In this document: piece after piece, positions 9,979-18,358 of the stretch
How the letters are laid out: each line of letters begins with the position of its first letter
Numbering within the stretch: the first letter of the stretch is position 1
Notes under the pieces: generated by a model
Seen by the model: only the letters and a program-made list of their open reading frames with translations
Told to the model about the DNA's origin: nothing
Databases searched by the model: none
Assembly: GCA_018401645.1 (NCBI GenBank)
Contig: JAGYKK010000007.1
Coordinates: 38,478-102,477, forward strand
Length of the DNA stretch: 64,000 bases
Source of the DNA: Mycobacterium sp.
GTDB taxonomy: Bacteria; Actinomycetota; Actinomycetes; Mycobacteriales; Mycobacteriaceae
Reading direction: 5' to 3'
Position numbers and translations under genes: made by a program

Positions 9979-10695
9979 ATGCGGATCGCTGCGGTGCTGG
10001 CCGCGTCGGTGCTGGTGGCGTCGGTGCTGGTGGCGGGTTGCGCAAACCAGCCAGACACCCGGTCCGGGTCCATCCAGCTCACACCGATCTCCCCGTCGCG
10101 CGCCGCGGTGACCCCCGCCCCTGGCGCGAGTGCTGCGCCGAGCACCCCCTCTTCGGCCACCGCAACGGCCGCGCCGGCCGCCTCAGCTCCGATCGCCGAT
10201 GTGATCGCCTGGGTGGAGGCCGCGGGTCCGGTTGATGGTGCGGACTTCGGTATCGCGCTGCGCAATGGAGTCACGACGCCACTGGCCGAGGATGTCGCCT
10301 TCACCACACCGTCGGGCACCAGTTGCATGACCGATTCCAAGAACGGATCGACGGCATTGGCCTGCCTGGTGAACCTGATTGACCCACCGCCGCAGCCCCC
10401 GGACATCTACGGCGCATGGAAGGGCGGGTGGGTGGATTTCGATGGTGCCGCCGTCCAGGTGGGCTCGGCTCACGGCGATCCGGGCCGATTCAGCGCCGGG
10501 CAGGGGCCGCCGTTACCCACCGACAGATCTCTTTCGTTCGGCGACTTCCGTTGCCGCACAGACACATCCACCTTGATATGCGTGAATTATGCGAATCGGA
10601 CTGCGGTACGCTACGACGATGCCGGAATCGAGACCTACGGCTGCACCCGCGAATCCTCACCCGAATCGGGTGTCGGCATCCGGTTCACCTGCTGA
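9979..10695 (+). CDS. lppI: Putative lipoprotein LppI
   Basis: A 238-residue protein with a short basic start, a hydrophobic segment and a lipobox VAGC (Cys22), so it should be lipidated and held on the outer face of the membrane. A Thr/Ala/Pro-rich linker (about residues 35-70) precedes a globular part with paired cysteines (SCMTD, LACLVN, FRCRTD, LICVN, YGCTRE, FTC). Position and divergent orientation to lipT match Rv2046 (lppI). Function is unknown. Confidence 0.75.
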   Translation: MRIAAVLAASVLVASVLVAGCANQPDTRSGSIQLTPISPSRAAVTPAPGASAAPSTPSSATATAAPAASAPIADVIAWVEAAGPVDGADFGIALRNGVTTPLAEDVAFTTPSGTSCMTDSKNGSTALACLVNLIDPPPQPPDIYGAWKGGWVDFDGAAVQVGSAHGDPGRFSAGQGPPLPTDRSLSFGDFRCRTDTSTLICVNYANRTAVRYDDAGIETYGCTRESSPESGVGIRFTC

Positions 10696-10711
10696 GGGCC
10701 AGCACCGCTGG

Positions 10712-11041
10712 TCAGCGCCATCCGTCGGCCGCCTCGACCGACCGTATCAACTCGCCACACAACTGGCGCAATTCTGCGACCGGCGCACCCTCCTCGACGG
10801 CGGTCGCGATGTCTTCGGCCGCGCAGCGCACCTGATAAACCCGATCGGACAACTCGGCGGCCTGGTCGGCTGAGAGCACCACCGCATCGGGTGCCACCGC
10901 GGTGCCTTTGACCAGCGCCCGCTGCTCATAGGCCCGCTGGCGGCAGGACTGGCGGCAATACTGCCTGCGCCGACCCAATCCCACGTCGACTACTTCGCGC
11001 CCACACCACCGGCACGGCTGTGGGCGGGTGCGGCGCGTCAC
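10712..11041 (-). CDS. Small CxxC zinc-finger-like protein (Rv2049c-like)
   Basis: From GTG 11041 the product has 109 residues; longer starts at 11083 (ATG) or 11158 are open but would run into the rbpA promoter region. Near the N-terminus CRWCGREV is followed by YCRQSCRQRAYEQRAL, giving a CxxC...CxxxC cluster likely to bind zinc, then a helical, acidic C-terminal half. It corresponds in position to Rv2049c beside rbpA. A role in nucleic-acid binding is possible but not shown. Confidence 0.6.
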   Translation of the reverse strand: MTRRTRPQPCRWCGREVVDVGLGRRRQYCRQSCRQRAYEQRALVKGTAVAPDAVVLSADQAAELSDRVYQVRCAAEDIATAVEEGAPVAELRQLCGELIRSVEAADGWR

Positions 11042-11169
11042 AGGCTTCAGACTAAACCGGCCCTCCCCCGGTCCCGGTATCATGGGGAAGTCGGCACCGC
11101 ACCGCGATGCACCGACGTCGCGATTAGCCCGATCTACGTGCAACCGATCTAAACGCAAGGAGAAAGACC

Positions 11170-11505
11170 ATGGCGGATCGTGTCCTGAGGGGCAGTCGGC
11201 TGGGGGCCGTGAGCTACGAGACCGATCGTAACCATGACCTGGCGCCGCGACAGGTTGCGCGATACCGCACCGAGAACGGCGAGGAATTCGACGTCCCCTT
11301 CGCCGACGACGCGGAGATTCCCGGCAATTGGTTGTGCCGCAACGGCCTTGAGGGCACCCTGCTCGAGGGCAACCTGCCAGAGCCCAAGAAGGTCAAGCCG
11401 CCCAGAACGCACTGGGACATGCTGCTGGAACGTCGCTCAGTCGAAGAACTGGATGAACTTCTCAAGGAACGCCTGGACCTGATTAAGACCAAGCGGCGCG
11501 GGTAG
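11170..11505 (+). CDS. rbpA: RNA polymerase-binding protein RbpA
   Basis: A 111-residue, clearly recognisable RbpA. It binds the principal sigma factor and RNA polymerase and stabilises the open promoter complex in actinobacteria. The N-terminal tail (MADRVLRGSRLG), the core (RTENGEEFDVPF, EIPGNWLCRNG), the basic linker (PKKVKPPRTHWDML) and the sigma-interaction helix (RRSVEELDELLKERL) are all present and the length is standard. A strong AAGGAG stands 7-8 nt before the ATG. It is convergent with ppm1. In M. tuberculosis the same spot is Rv2050. Confidence 0.97.
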   Translation: MADRVLRGSRLGAVSYETDRNHDLAPRQVARYRTENGEEFDVPFADDAEIPGNWLCRNGLEGTLLEGNLPEPKKVKPPRTHWDMLLERRSVEELDELLKERLDLIKTKRRG

Positions 11506-11523
11506 CCCCCGCCGGCGGCAGCG

Positions 11524-12309
11524 TCAACCGCGCACGCCACGGGCCCGGTCTAGGCGCCCGCCGACGCCCCACCGGGCCACCTTGGTCATCGCTTCCCGAA
11601 TGTTCGAGCCGCTCATTTTCGACACGCCGAGTTCGCGCTCGGTGAACGTGATCGGTACCTCGACCACGGTGAAGCCGTTATTGATGGTTCGCCAGGTCAG
11701 GTCGATCTGGAAGCAGTAACCCTTTGAATCCACGGTGGCCAGATCGAGCTTCTCCAGGGCCTCGCGACGGTAGGCCCGGTAGCCGGCGGTGATGTCGTGG
11801 ATCCCGACACCGAGTAGCAGCCGGGAGTAGGTGTTGGCCGTCTTGGACAGCACCAGTCGGCGCCACGGCCAATTGCGCACCGTCCCGCCTTCGACGTAGC
11901 GGGAACCGATGGCCAGGTCGGCGCCGTTGTCGACGGCCTCCAGAAGCCGGTAGAGCTGTTCGGGCGCGTGGCTGCCATCGGCGTCCATTTCCACCAGAAC
12001 GGCATATTTGCGGGCCAGACCCCACGCGAAACCGGCCAGGTAGGCCGCCCCGAGGCCATCCTTGACGACGCGGTGCATGACGTGGATGCGGTCGGGATCG
12101 GCGCGCGCAAGTTCGTCGGCGAGTTCACCGGTCCCATCCGGACTGGAGTCATCGACGACGAGAACGTGCACATCGGGCCGGGCCTTGTGCACCCGCCCAA
12201 GGATCAGTGGCAGGTTTTCCAGTTCGTTGAAGGTCGGAATGATCACCAGAGTCCGCTGGCCGGAAGGCTCGACCGCCTTCTTGGCCCGGCCCTTGCCCTG
12301 GGTGCTCAT
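11524..12309 (-). CDS. ppm1: Polyprenol monophosphomannose synthase Ppm1
   Basis: A 261-residue GT2 glycosyltransferase that moves mannose from GDP-mannose to polyprenyl phosphate, giving the donor for lipomannan and lipoarabinomannan. Motifs: [22 protein letters not shown], metal-binding MDADGSH and IGSRYVEGG. The C-terminus is a short basic tail with no membrane segment. In M. tuberculosis this is fused behind the Lnt domain in one protein (Rv2051c); here the two are separate genes joined by a 4-bp ATGA overlap, as in fast-growing mycobacteria. Confidence 0.95.
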   Translation of the reverse strand: MSTQGKGRAKKAVEPSGQRTLVIIPTFNELENLPLILGRVHKARPDVHVLVVDDSSPDGTGELADELARADPDRIHVMHRVVKDGLGAAYLAGFAWGLARKYAVLVEMDADGSHAPEQLYRLLEAVDNGADLAIGSRYVEGGTVRNWPWRRLVLSKTANTYSRLLLGVGIHDITAGYRAYRREALEKLDLATVDSKGYCFQIDLTWRTINNGFTVVEVPITFTERELGVSKMSGSNIREAMTKVARWGVGGRLDRARGVRG

Positions 12310-13922
12310 GCGACTCCTTTGTCGTGCCGGCCGGTCTCACGCCGAGTGCGCCGTGGACGCACGAATCCACTATTCTGCAGTATCGCGGCACCGATTGCGG
12401 CGACCGCGATCGCCACCAGAAGCCACTGCAGTGGCTCGGCCCAACCGGTGGCCGGGGTTTGCGCAGTCCGTAAACGCACGTCGACGTCGAGGTAGGCGGG
12501 CGTAAAGAATGCGGTTCGGGCCATTTCCCTGCCGTCGGGCGCGATCGCTGCACTGATGCCGGTGGTTCCTGCCACTACCAGGTAGCGACCGTGTTCGACT
12601 GCCCGCAGCTTCGCGAACGCCAACTGCTGTTCACTCATGGCCTCGTCGAAGGTGGCGTTGTTGGTGGGCACAGCCAGCAGCTGGGCGCCATTGCGCACCG
12701 ACTGGCGCAATGCGCGGTCGAAGATCACCTCCCAGCAGGTGGCCACCCCAACCGGCACGCCCGCCGGCCGAACCACACCGGAACCGTTGCCGGGTACGAA
12801 GTAGCCTGCGCGATCTGCGTAGGAGGACAGCAGGGAGAAGAAGGCACGCCACGGCAGGTACTCGCCGAACGGCTGAACAATCTGCTTGTCGTGGCGCTCG
12901 CCCGGACCGTTCCGGTGATCCCAGACGATCACGGTGTTCGATGCCGTTGGGTTCGTCGGCGTCGAATCCGGGCGCGCGACGACTGCCCCGACCAGGATCG
13001 GTACTCCGATAGCGCGGGCGGCGACGTCGATCTGACCGGCGGCGTCGGCGTTGGCCAGCGGGTCGATATCCGCGGAGTTCTCCGGCCAGATCACGAACCT
13101 CGGCGCCGGTGCCTTCCCGGCCCGGACGTCATCAGCGAGTTGAACGGTCTGGCGAACATGGTTGTCCAGGACCGCGCGACGCTGACTGTTGAAGTCCAGG
13201 CCCAGGCGCGGGACGTTGCCTTGGACCGCCGCAACGGTGACCACCGGCTCCTGATCGGTCGGGACCGCTGCGCGCCGAACGCCGGGGGAAGCGATTACGG
13301 TCATCAGCAGCACCGCGCAGACGCCCGCCACGGCGGTGATGAGCTCACCTGTATCGGAGTTCGAATCGGGTTCGGTTGGAGCCCGGCCCACCCGGCGTGC
13401 GACCTGCAGTACCAGGGCACACAGCGACGTGGCAAGCAGTGCCACAGCGAACGACACCAACGGGGTGCCGCCCAGTTGCGCCAGCACCAGCAAGGGGCCA
13501 TCAGCTTGGCTGAAAGCCGTTACACCCCAGGGGAACCCACCGAAGGGGATGCTCGACTTCAACCATTCCTGCAACGACCACACCGTGGCCACCCACAGCG
13601 GCCAGGCCGGTAGCCGGGATACCAGGACCGCGAACGCCCCAAACACCGCGACAAAACCTGCCTGCAAGACCGATAGTGCAATCCACGGAATCGGGCCGAC
13701 GAGTCCACTGATCCACGGCAACAGCGGCAGATAGAACGCCAAGCCGAACAGGAACCCGTATCCAAACCCGCCGGCCAGTGTGGTCTTCGGATGCACCAGC
13801 ACCCAGGTCAGCAGACCCAGTGCGGGCACCGCAGACCACCACCACCCAATCGGCGGAAAACTGACACACATCAGCAGACCCGCCAGCACGGCTACGGCGG
13901 AACGGAGTAATCGGCTATCCAT
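12306..13922 (-). CDS. lnt: Apolipoprotein N-acyltransferase Lnt
   Basis: About 538 residues: an N-terminal block of six or seven membrane segments and a periplasmic carbon-nitrogen-hydrolase domain with the catalytic triad Glu (VIWPENS), Lys ([10 protein letters not shown]) and Cys (VATCWEVIF), plus a C-terminal membrane segment. It adds the third acyl chain to lipoproteins such as LppI. The start at ATG 13922 is chosen because the membrane region begins there and it overlaps the upstream stop (ATGGATAG); an open extension to 14051 lies inside the amidohydrolase gene. Coupled to ppm1. Confidence 0.92.
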   Translation of the reverse strand: MDSRLLRSAVAVLAGLLMCVSFPPIGWWWSAVPALGLLTWVLVHPKTTLAGGFGYGFLFGLAFYLPLLPWISGLVGPIPWIALSVLQAGFVAVFGAFAVLVSRLPAWPLWVATVWSLQEWLKSSIPFGGFPWGVTAFSQADGPLLVLAQLGGTPLVSFAVALLATSLCALVLQVARRVGRAPTEPDSNSDTGELITAVAGVCAVLLMTVIASPGVRRAAVPTDQEPVVTVAAVQGNVPRLGLDFNSQRRAVLDNHVRQTVQLADDVRAGKAPAPRFVIWPENSADIDPLANADAAGQIDVAARAIGVPILVGAVVARPDSTPTNPTASNTVIVWDHRNGPGERHDKQIVQPFGEYLPWRAFFSLLSSYADRAGYFVPGNGSGVVRPAGVPVGVATCWEVIFDRALRQSVRNGAQLLAVPTNNATFDEAMSEQQLAFAKLRAVEHGRYLVVAGTTGISAAIAPDGREMARTAFFTPAYLDVDVRLRTAQTPATGWAEPLQWLLVAIAVAAIGAAILQNSGFVRPRRTRRETGRHDKGVA

Positions 13923-15488
13923 GCAGCACCATGCCGCGGTGCACGGTCTGGCGGCACCGCGGTGATGGATCGCCGGGTTCCAGGCGCGGGAGGGCCGACA
14001 CCCTGGATCGGGAATCAGTGGACCAGCGTTGCACGCTGTCCGCGGGCGCACTGACCGCGAAGTCGTCGGTCTCCCAGACCGCGTAGGAAGCGGGCGCCCC
14101 GGCGACGAGTGTTCCGATCAGGCCATCACGTACCCCGCCGGCCCGCCAGGCGCCGCGGGTGGCGGCGGCGAACGCGGCCCGCACCGAGATCGCGCTGCCC
14201 GGACTCTGGTGCTGACTTGCCGCGCGCACCCAGGCCCATGGGTCCATCGGCGTCACGGGGTGTCCGACCCGAACGACAACCGCACACCGGCCGAGGCCAA
14301 CACCGCCAGGGGTTGAGCGAAGCGGCCCGGTCGCGCCCGAGTCGCCGGGCGTACATGCCGTCCGGACCGCCCCAGAGTGCGTCGAACCCCGGTTGCACGC
14401 TGGCGGTGATGCCCCAGGCACCCAGTTTCGCCGCCTGCTCGGCGGACACCATTTCCAGGTGTTCGAGCCGATGACCGCAGCGGGCGACCATCGCAATCCG
14501 GAACCGCTCAACAGCCGCACCGAGAGCATCAACGGCCGCCGAGACCGCCGCGTCGCCGATGACGTGAAAACCCGCCGTCACACCGGCCTCGGTGCAGGCA
14601 AACAGGTGCTCGGCGATGGCGTCGGAGTCTAGATAGCGGTTGCCGGTGCCGCCGGCGCGTCGGCGTACGGCTCGCACAGCCATGCCGTTCGTGAGCCGAG
14701 AGCGCCGTCCACGAACAGATCACCGGCCAGACCGTGGGCACCTGTTGCCTCGATCAGGGCGCGGGCCTGAGCCGCGCTGGAGACTGCCTCACCCCAGTAG
14801 CCCACCACATCGACCCCGTGTTGGTAGGCCCGCAATTCGTCCCAGTCCGCTATCCCACCGATCTCGGGGCCAGCGCACTCGTGGACGGCCACAATGCCCG
14901 CCGCGGCAGCGGCGTCCAATGCCGCGCGGCGGGCGTCGTCGCGTTGCTCGACGGTCAACAGCCGGCGCGCTTCGGCCCGGACCAGGTGGTGGGCTTGGGC
15001 CGACAGTGGAAGCTGCGGATCGAAACCGGGCACCGCCGACAGTCCGGACACCAGTTCGCGCAGCCCGGTCGAGGCCACCGCGGAATGCGCATCGACGCGG
15101 GAGAGGTACGTCGGAACTCCCCCGACGATCCCGTCGAGATCGGTGGTGGTCAAAGGGTGGCGTCAGCCCAGCCGTGGCCCCAGATCGGCCGGCCCGGATG
15201 GGCGGCCAGGTATTCGGCAATTAAACGTAGACAGTGCTCGCGACAGGTGGCGGCGGTCAGATCCAAGCCGGTGAGCTGTAACCCGGTAGCGGTGAGGTGT
15301 ACGTGAGTATCGACGAATGCGGGCGCGACAAACCCGCCATCAAGGTCGATCATCTCGGCGTCGCCAAACTGCGCCAGCCCCACCGCGTCATCGCCCAGCC
15401 AGGCAACCACGCCATCGCGCACCGCAATCGCACTGGCATCGGGGTGCGACGGGCTGTAGACGCGTCCGTTGAACAGAAGTGTGGTCAC
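13915..15488 (-). pseudogene. Amidohydrolase (YtcJ-like, amidohydrolase_3 family), frame broken about four times
   Basis: Read across frames this is one metal-dependent amidohydrolase of about 520 residues. Pieces in order: an N-terminal part with the metal motif FVDTHVHLTATG (ATG 15488); a middle part (DALDAAAAAGIVAVHE, DLFVDGALGSRTAWLCEPYA); FHVIGDAAV and HRLEHLEM; LAVLASAGVRLSFGSDTP; and VTPMDPWAWVRAA, ending at TAG 13915. Frames change near 15152, 14640, 14317 and 14262, the last two in CCCC runs. The catalytic residues survive, so single-base sequence errors are at least as likely as decay. Its stop overlaps the lnt start, suggesting one operon with lnt and ppm1. Confidence 0.75.
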
Positions 15489-15505
15489 CGGGCAAGTGTG
15501 ACGGG

Positions 15506-16075
15506 TCAGCGAGGGGCGGGGAGGTCGGGTCCGTCGATGACCTGCCCGTCGATGACCTGCCCGTCAACGACCTGCCCGTCAACGACCTGCCCGTCGATGT
15601 AGTCACCTCGACCGGTTCCGCGTCCGCTGAAGGCGGAAAGGTTCGCCGCCGCCAATCGTCGATCGATTCCACGAGTGAGCAGTGTGTAGGCCACTGGCCG
15701 CATCGCCCCACGGGTGGGCGGCGCCAGCATGAGTGCACCCGCGGCCGTGGTCACTAGGCCCGGAATGAACACCAGAAACGCACCCAACCCGACGAGCACA
15801 CCTTCGGTAATCGCACTGCGGGGGTCGGTCCCGGCACGCCGCAGCGCAGCACGTTGGCCCCTGAGTTGACTCCCGGCCAGCACCATCCCCGCCAGGAAGG
15901 TCGCGAACAGCACCAGCAGCGTCCAGCCCAGACCGAACGCCCAGGTCAATAAAGCCAGCGCCGCGAGTTCCACGAGTACGTAAAGGGCCGCGAGACGAGC
16001 CGAAAAGCGCCACACCGGTCGCATCATGCCCTGGAAACGACCCACGGTCCTGGCTGGTTCCTGGTCGACGGTCAC
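15506..16075 (-). CDS. FxsA-family membrane protein
   Basis: A 189-residue protein with three or four membrane segments (LAALYVLVELAALALLTWAF, GWTLLVLFATFLAGMVLAG, LVGLGAFLVFIPGLVTTAAG). The pattern of a small FxsA domain, named for suppression of phage F exclusion in E. coli, is clear; the cellular role is unknown. The last 30 residues are a five-residue repeat (DGQVV/DGQVI) that is not part of the family. In M. tuberculosis the equivalent gene is Rv2053c, next to the ppm1 locus. Confidence 0.85.
   Translation of the reverse strand: MTVDQEPARTVGRFQGMMRPVWRFSARLAALYVLVELAALALLTWAFGLGWTLLVLFATFLAGMVLAGSQLRGQRAALRRAGTDPRSAITEGVLVGLGAFLVFIPGLVTTAAGALMLAPPTRGAMRPVAYTLLTRGIDRRLAAANLSAFSGRGTGRGDYIDGQVVDGQVVDGQVIDGQVIDGPDLPAPR
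15532..15599. repeat. 15-bp in-frame tandem repeat in fxsA
   Basis: Four units of CGTCGATGACCTGCC or CGTCAACGACCTGCC plus a partial fifth encode the (V/I)DGQV pentapeptide array at the FxsA C-terminus. Confidence 0.9.
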
Positions 16076-16082
16076 GGATCAA

Positions 16083-17422
16083 CTATTCCCGATCGAGGAA
16101 TCGTTCGGGGTGGTGGAAGGTGTTGGTGCCGCCGCGTTGGGGTGAGCCCGGTGGGGGGATCCATTCGCATGTGCCGTGGGTCGGGGCGTACTCCGCTCTG
16201 CCAGCCACCGGGTGTGATGAGGCCGTGGTCGGGCGTGCAGGCGAGGGTGAGCTTATCTGCGGATATCGGTCGCCCCGCCATTTCCAGCCCATTCGTCGGT
16301 GTGGCGTACCCGGTGAAGTAACCGGGCGACAAATACAGCCCGGTGCGGTACAACCCTGGCACCAGGCGTGCAAATACAATCCGCTGATCGGCGGTGGCAA
16401 TGCGTTTGCTCCGGCCCAGATACAACGGCCGCTGCGTATGTTTATCGAACACGCACAGGTAGTGGTAAGCGGCTGGCCATCCGGATCAGATCCCGCATCG
16501 GCAGCAGGGTCCTGCCGGCGGTGACCGCGACCCCGGCACCGCTCTGCAACTGCTCCAGCGTCGCCGTGGCGATGATCGTGACAGGCAATCCGTTGTGCGT
16601 GCCAAGTTTCGGATCACCGAGTTGCCCACGGACCAACGCCGCCAACGCATCGTGCTGGCGCTGGGCATGACTGCGGTCATCACGATCAGCGACCGCACTG
16701 CTTGGCTCCCCGGTGACCGTCGGGGTGTGGTCAGCGGGATTGCACATCCCGGGCGCGGCGAACTTCGCACACCACGCCTCCACCATCGCCCGCAACTGTG
16801 GGGTCGCGAACAACTTCCCCACACTCATCCCGTCAGAGCGTTGCCGACCACACCAGACAAAGCCCCGCTTGCGGGCCCGATCCTCATCAGAGAACACCCC
16901 ATCGGGGTTGACGGTGATGGCCAACCGATCCGCCACCACCTCCAACTGATCCGGACGCAACAGCGCAGCCTTCTCGGCCAGCAACGCCTCGCAGTACTCG
17001 GCCACTCCGGGACCAACGTGATCGGGCAACTCCCGCATGAACTTCTGAATCGTGCGCAAATGCTCGGGATCCAGCACTCCGGCCGCCCAGGCGGCCGCGG
17101 TGGCCGGCAGCACCGGCGGCAACAGTTGTCCGCTCAGGCTGGTCCGCGGCGCCAACTGCTCGGCATCACGCACCCGACGGCGCGCCTCACTGCGACTGAT
17201 CCGCAACACATCAGCCACCACCACCGCCACCGGAGCCCCCAACTCCGCCGCATCAAGACCATGAATCACCGCGTGCGCCACCGCACGCTGACGACGAACA
17301 CAGGTCTCCCACCGATCCAACAGACCCACCCGCTCACCATCGCCCACCTGAGTCCAATCAGCGGCACCCAGCACCTCGAGCGCCCGCTCGAGGGCATCCA
17401 CCGCCTCAGAAATCGAACTCAT
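16083..17422 (-). pseudogene. DUF222/HNH endonuclease (13E12-repeat family), 3' part frame-broken
   Basis: The first 326 residues (ATG 17422 to 16442) form an intact DUF222 domain. Downstream the HNH part is recognisable but split: the frame ends at VRVR, while FDKHTQRPLYLGRSKR, the zinc/HNH segments (GCTAPGC, LACTPDHGLITPGGW) and the conserved end (WIPPP, FHHPERFLDRE, stop 16083) lie in alternating frames. One shift is near 16470 and at least two more lie between 16100 and 16380. Members of this family are abundant repeated genes in mycobacteria with presumed DNA-cleaving activity. A -10 box 7 nt before the ATG suggests a leaderless message. Confidence 0.8.
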
Positions 17423-17429
17423 GTTCGAA

Positions 17430-17435
17430 ACACTA
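17430..17435 (-). promoter_or_regulatory. -10 box for leaderless DUF222 mRNA
   Basis: TAGTGT on the minus strand, 7 nt from the ATG at 17422. Confidence 0.4.
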
Positions 17436-17512
17436 CGGCGGGGGTCCGACACGAACAGCCCCGCCGAACGAATGTGGGGATGAATCCAGGGCTGGGGATA
17501 ACCCCTGCCGGA

Positions 17513-17899
17513 TCATCCGGCGTCGGCAACCCGCACGCCCACCGCCAACGCCTGCTGTCCCCCGTTGGTCCGGGTCAGGTGACCCCGGGTGCCCATGTCT
17601 TCGAGCAGGACGGTGTCACCGGCACAGACGATGCGTTCTGATCCGTCACTAACAGTGACCGTGAGCGAACCCGACATCATGAAAAACCACTGCCGGTAGG
17701 GCGACGGATGCCACGGCCCCGACCAGTCGGGAGCAAAGCGGACCACCGCGAACCCCTCGGCAGGCATGAAGGCGGACGCTTCCAGTGGTGTGGTCGGCGG
17801 CGCGAAGTCGCGCGTTTCCAGAGGCAACTCGCAGTCCTCGAAGTGCGAACAGCCGTCGGCGTCGACGAAGATCCGAACGTACTTCAACGGAAACACCAT
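17513..17899 (-). CDS. Cupin-domain protein
   Basis: A 128-residue single-domain cupin. HPSPYRQWFFMMSGSL and a second strand set (VCAGDTVLLEDMGTRGH) resemble the two cupin motifs, with a His and Gln/Glu-type metal site only partly conserved. The ligand or substrate is unknown. No operon partner on the same strand within 60 bp; a -10 box 6 nt upstream suggests leaderless transcription. Confidence 0.7.
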   Translation of the reverse strand: MVFPLKYVRIFVDADGCSHFEDCELPLETRDFAPPTTPLEASAFMPAEGFAVVRFAPDWSGPWHPSPYRQWFFMMSGSLTVTVSDGSERIVCAGDTVLLEDMGTRGHLTRTNGGQQALAVGVRVADAG

Positions 17900-17905
17900 G
17901 CTCAG

Positions 17906-17911
17906 ATGCTA
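17906..17911 (-). promoter_or_regulatory. -10 box for leaderless cupin mRNA
   Basis: TAGCAT on the minus strand, 6 nt from the ATG at 17899. Confidence 0.4.
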
Positions 17912-17938
17912 GTTGCGGTGACCGTTGGCTTCCCGGAC

Positions 17939-17980
17939 CACGCGGCCCGGATCACGCGGCCCGCATCACGCGGCCCGGAT
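17939..17980. repeat. Three 14-bp direct repeats
   Basis: CACGCGGCCCGGAT occurs at 17939 and 17967 with a one-base variant at 17953, head to tail. The array spans the stop codon of the PPOX gene (17966-17968), so the third copy encodes its last residues. Confidence 0.85.
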
Positions 17981-18346
17981 CTCGAGTCCCACGGTGCGGC
18001 CGTTGCCGCCGCGGAGCTTGGAGAAGAAGTTAAAGATCCGCCCGACAAGGCCGTAGCGCTTAATGATGGCCTGGTAGACGGACTCGGTCTCGGAATCGTC
18101 GAGCACCGTGGCGACCGCTTCTACCGCCTCACCCTTGACGTTGCCGCGCCTGTCACAGACCGCCAGGGTGACCCGCGGGGTGTTGCGGATCCGCTTGACC
18201 TTCCACGCGTTCTTCTCGGTGATCACCAGCGCGCGGTCGCCGTCGCGAGCAATCCAGATCGCGGTGGGTTTGGGCCGACCGTCCTTGGTGAACGTCGTCA
18301 GCGACACGTACTGGGCCTTGGACACCTCGTCAAAAGTGGCTGCCAT
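17966..18346 (-). CDS. PPOX-class flavin/F420-binding protein (Rv2061c-like)
   Basis: A 126-residue split-barrel protein of the pyridoxamine-oxidase-like superfamily; in mycobacteria these bind F420 or flavin. Conserved segments: YVSLTTFTKDGRPKPTAIW, DRALVITEKNAWKVKRI and VTLAVCDRRGNVKGE. Its position next to cobN matches Rv2061c. The substrate is unknown. The ATG at 18346 lies 6 nt from a TANNNT box that sits on the cobN stop codon, so it may be transcribed separately from cobN. Confidence 0.8.
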   Translation of the reverse strand: MAATFDEVSKAQYVSLTTFTKDGRPKPTAIWIARDGDRALVITEKNAWKVKRIRNTPRVTLAVCDRRGNVKGEAVEAVATVLDDSETESVYQAIIKRYGLVGRIFNFFSKLRGGNGRTVGLEIRAA

Positions 18347-18352
18347 AGCTCC

Positions 18353-18358
18353 AACCTA
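18353..18358 (-). promoter_or_regulatory. -10 box for leaderless PPOX-gene mRNA
   Basis: TAGGTT on the minus strand, 6 nt from the ATG at 18346, overlapping the cobN stop. Confidence 0.4.
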
